From Bacillota bacterium (GTDB taxonomy: Bacteria; Bacillota; Clostridia; Clostridiales; Clostridiaceae), in the NCBI GenBank assembly GCA_023427705.1, contig JAEZAL010000114.1, positions 1-6,483 of the forward strand: a stretch of 6,483 bases of DNA. The letters run 5' to 3'. This document shows, piece after piece, positions 5,884 to 6,483 of this stretch; the first letter of the stretch is position 1; each line of letters opens with the position of its first letter. Under the pieces are notes generated by a model. That model had not been told where the DNA came from. It ran no database searches and saw nothing but the letters and a program-made list of their open reading frames with translations. Position numbers and translations under genes: made by a program.

Positions 5884-6306
5884 ATGAAATTTTTACAAGG
5901 TATCTATGGTATTGATTTATTATCTTTAGTTTTATTATTAATTGCTTCACTATTTAATATTTCAAGATATACAAGTTTTATAGGATTAGCTTTAGTAATA
6001 GTATCATTATTAAGAATTTTTTCAAGAAATATTGCAAAAAGACAAGCTGAAAACAATTCATTAATTACTTTTTTAAATAAACCTTTAGCTAAACTTGGAG
6101 CTAGAATACCTTATAATAGCCAACCAATTGACTTTACTAGTCTATCTTATTCATTTAAAATCATTAAAGCTAAACTTAACGAAATGAAAAATTATAAGAT
6201 TACAAAATGCCCACAATGTGGGCAAAAGCTAAGACTACCAAGAAAAAAAGGTAAAATAGTTGTAACTTGCAAACGTTGTTTACATAAATTTGATTTCAGA
6301 ACTTAA
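5884..6306 (+). CDS. Small membrane protein with C-terminal zinc ribbon (140 aa)
   Basis: Two hydrophobic helices, at about residues 10-26 and 31-45, are joined by a very short turn (NISRYT). A basic stretch follows (RIFSRNIAKRQ), suggesting that the soluble part faces the cytoplasm. Residues 109-132 form a zinc ribbon, C109-x2-C112 and C129-x2-C132, in the context CPQCGQKLRLPRKKGKI. This is reminiscent of the short 'MJ0042-type' zinc fingers (CPxCxxxxRLP, basic loop, VxCxxC, F). The middle (50-105) is polar with many Lys. It is likely a membrane-anchored zinc-binding protein of unknown role, since such ribbons mediate protein or nucleic-acid contacts. It is transcribed alone from the promoter at 5825-5853 and followed by a stem-loop at 6315-6337. 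Starting at ATG 5884 removes 14 residues that the longer TTG frame would add. Confidence 0.87.
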   Translation: MKFLQGIYGIDLLSLVLLLIASLFNISRYTSFIGLALVIVSLLRIFSRNIAKRQAENNSLITFLNKPLAKLGARIPYNSQPIDFTSLSYSFKIIKAKLNEMKNYKITKCPQCGQKLRLPRKKGKIVVTCKRCLHKFDFRT

Positions 6307-6314
6307 TATATACA

Positions 6315-6337
6315 TTGAGCTATATTAAATAGCTCAA
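6315..6337 (+). terminator. Stem-loop eight bases after the zinc-ribbon stop, weak terminator
   Basis: TTGAGCTAT (6315-6323) pairs perfectly with ATAGCTCAA (6329-6337) around a 5-base loop. The 3' flank (AATTAATAATG) is not a proper U-tract on the plus strand, so termination may be inefficient and the stronger hairpin at 6420-6441 may act as the backup. Confidence 0.45.
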
Positions 6338-6382
6338 AATTAATAATGTAAAATGCAAAATGTAGAATGTAGAATTATTGAT

Positions 6383-6401
6383 GTAATTCGAAACGAATTA
6401 C
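6383..6401. repeat. Hairpin inside the terminal repeat unit
   Basis: GTAATTCG (6383-6390) and CGAATTAC (6394-6401) form a perfect 8-bp stem with loop AAA. The following TGAAAAAATTTTTATTTT is T-rich only after an A-run, so it is not a standard terminator. Confidence 0.6.
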
Positions 6402-6419
6402 TGAAAAAATTTTTATTTT

Positions 6420-6441
6420 AGAAACTCCTTACGGAGTTTCT
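6420..6441. terminator. Terminator-like hairpin inside the terminal repeat unit
   Basis: AGAAACTCC (6420-6428) pairs perfectly with GGAGTTTCT (6433-6441) around loop TTAC; four G-C pairs give a stable core. On the plus strand it is followed by TCTTTAATTTT, and on the minus strand by AAAATAAAAATTTTTT, so it could stop transcription from either side. It probably ends any readthrough from the zinc-ribbon gene. Confidence 0.65.
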
Positions 6442-6483
6442 TCTTTAATTTTACATTATTCATTATTCATTTTACATTCTCTT

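Larger units (their letters stand above)
6345..6478. repeat. MITE-like inverted-repeat unit with 7-base periodic arms
   Basis: The left arm 6345-6381 and the reverse complement of the right arm 6442-6478 agree at 30 of 37 positions by hand count. Both arms are made of 7-base periods: AATGTAA, AATGCAA, AATGTAG, AATGTAG on the plus strand at 6345-6372, and AATGTAA, AATGAAT, AATGAAT, AATGTAA on the minus strand from 6478 down to 6451. Between the arms lie a perfect 8-bp hairpin (6383-6401), an A6T5 run (6404-6414) and a perfect 9-bp hairpin (6420-6441). No coding frame is present. This could be a non-autonomous mobile repeat, a dispersed structured repeat or a long RNA hairpin. The right boundary may lie beyond the window. 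Confidence 0.6.

Overview
The window is strongly AT-rich chromosomal DNA with purine-rich Shine-Dalgarno sites ahead of nearly every gene, AT-rich codon choice, TTG starts and compact U-tract hairpin terminators. Together with the gene families present, this points to a low-GC Bacillota, most likely Clostridium sensu stricto. The genus is inferred from style and family resemblance; no marker gene is present.

Left part, minus strand (1-4522). The left edge holds the first 19 codons of a flavoprotein of the HI0933/BaiN-like NAD(P)/FAD oxidoreductase type. Upstream of it lies a four-gene minus-strand block, probably one operon read from 4522 down to 159: a radical SAM protein with a SPASM-like C-terminus, an ArAE-type (aromatic acid exporter) membrane protein, an ABC-2 type ATPase, and a large ABC permease of about 12 membrane segments. 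Gene gaps are 15, 48 and 2 bases. The block ends in a hairpin with a perfect 21-bp stem immediately after the permease stop codon. The ATPase and permease are translationally coupled and should form one exporter. The link between the radical SAM enzyme and the exporters is positional only.

Middle (4523-5639). Divergent from the operon is a TTG-started J-domain-like protein whose HPD motif is replaced by ALG. It has one TPR-like repeat and an Asn/Gln-rich and Gly-rich tail with two cysteines. It converges on a minus-strand gene for a small acidic protein of unknown function. One bidirectional terminator lies between them.

Right part (5640-6483). A 244-base AT-rich divergent intergenic region carries a good sigma-A promoter (TTGATA, 17 bases, TATAAT) with a 6-6-6 inverted repeat inside it. 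This drives a 140-residue protein with two membrane helices and a C-terminal zinc ribbon, whose start is ATG 5884. The last 140 bases are a noncoding inverted-repeat unit: arms built of 7-base AATGNNN periods enclose two perfect hairpins. It resembles a small non-autonomous (MITE-like) or structured-RNA repeat and is the least conventional object here.

No tRNA, rRNA, CRISPR array, transposase gene, toxin-antitoxin pair or phage gene was seen. Most of the window is ordinary core genome. The best leads are the terminal repeat unit, the HPD-less J protein and the dyad inside the 5825-5853 promoter.
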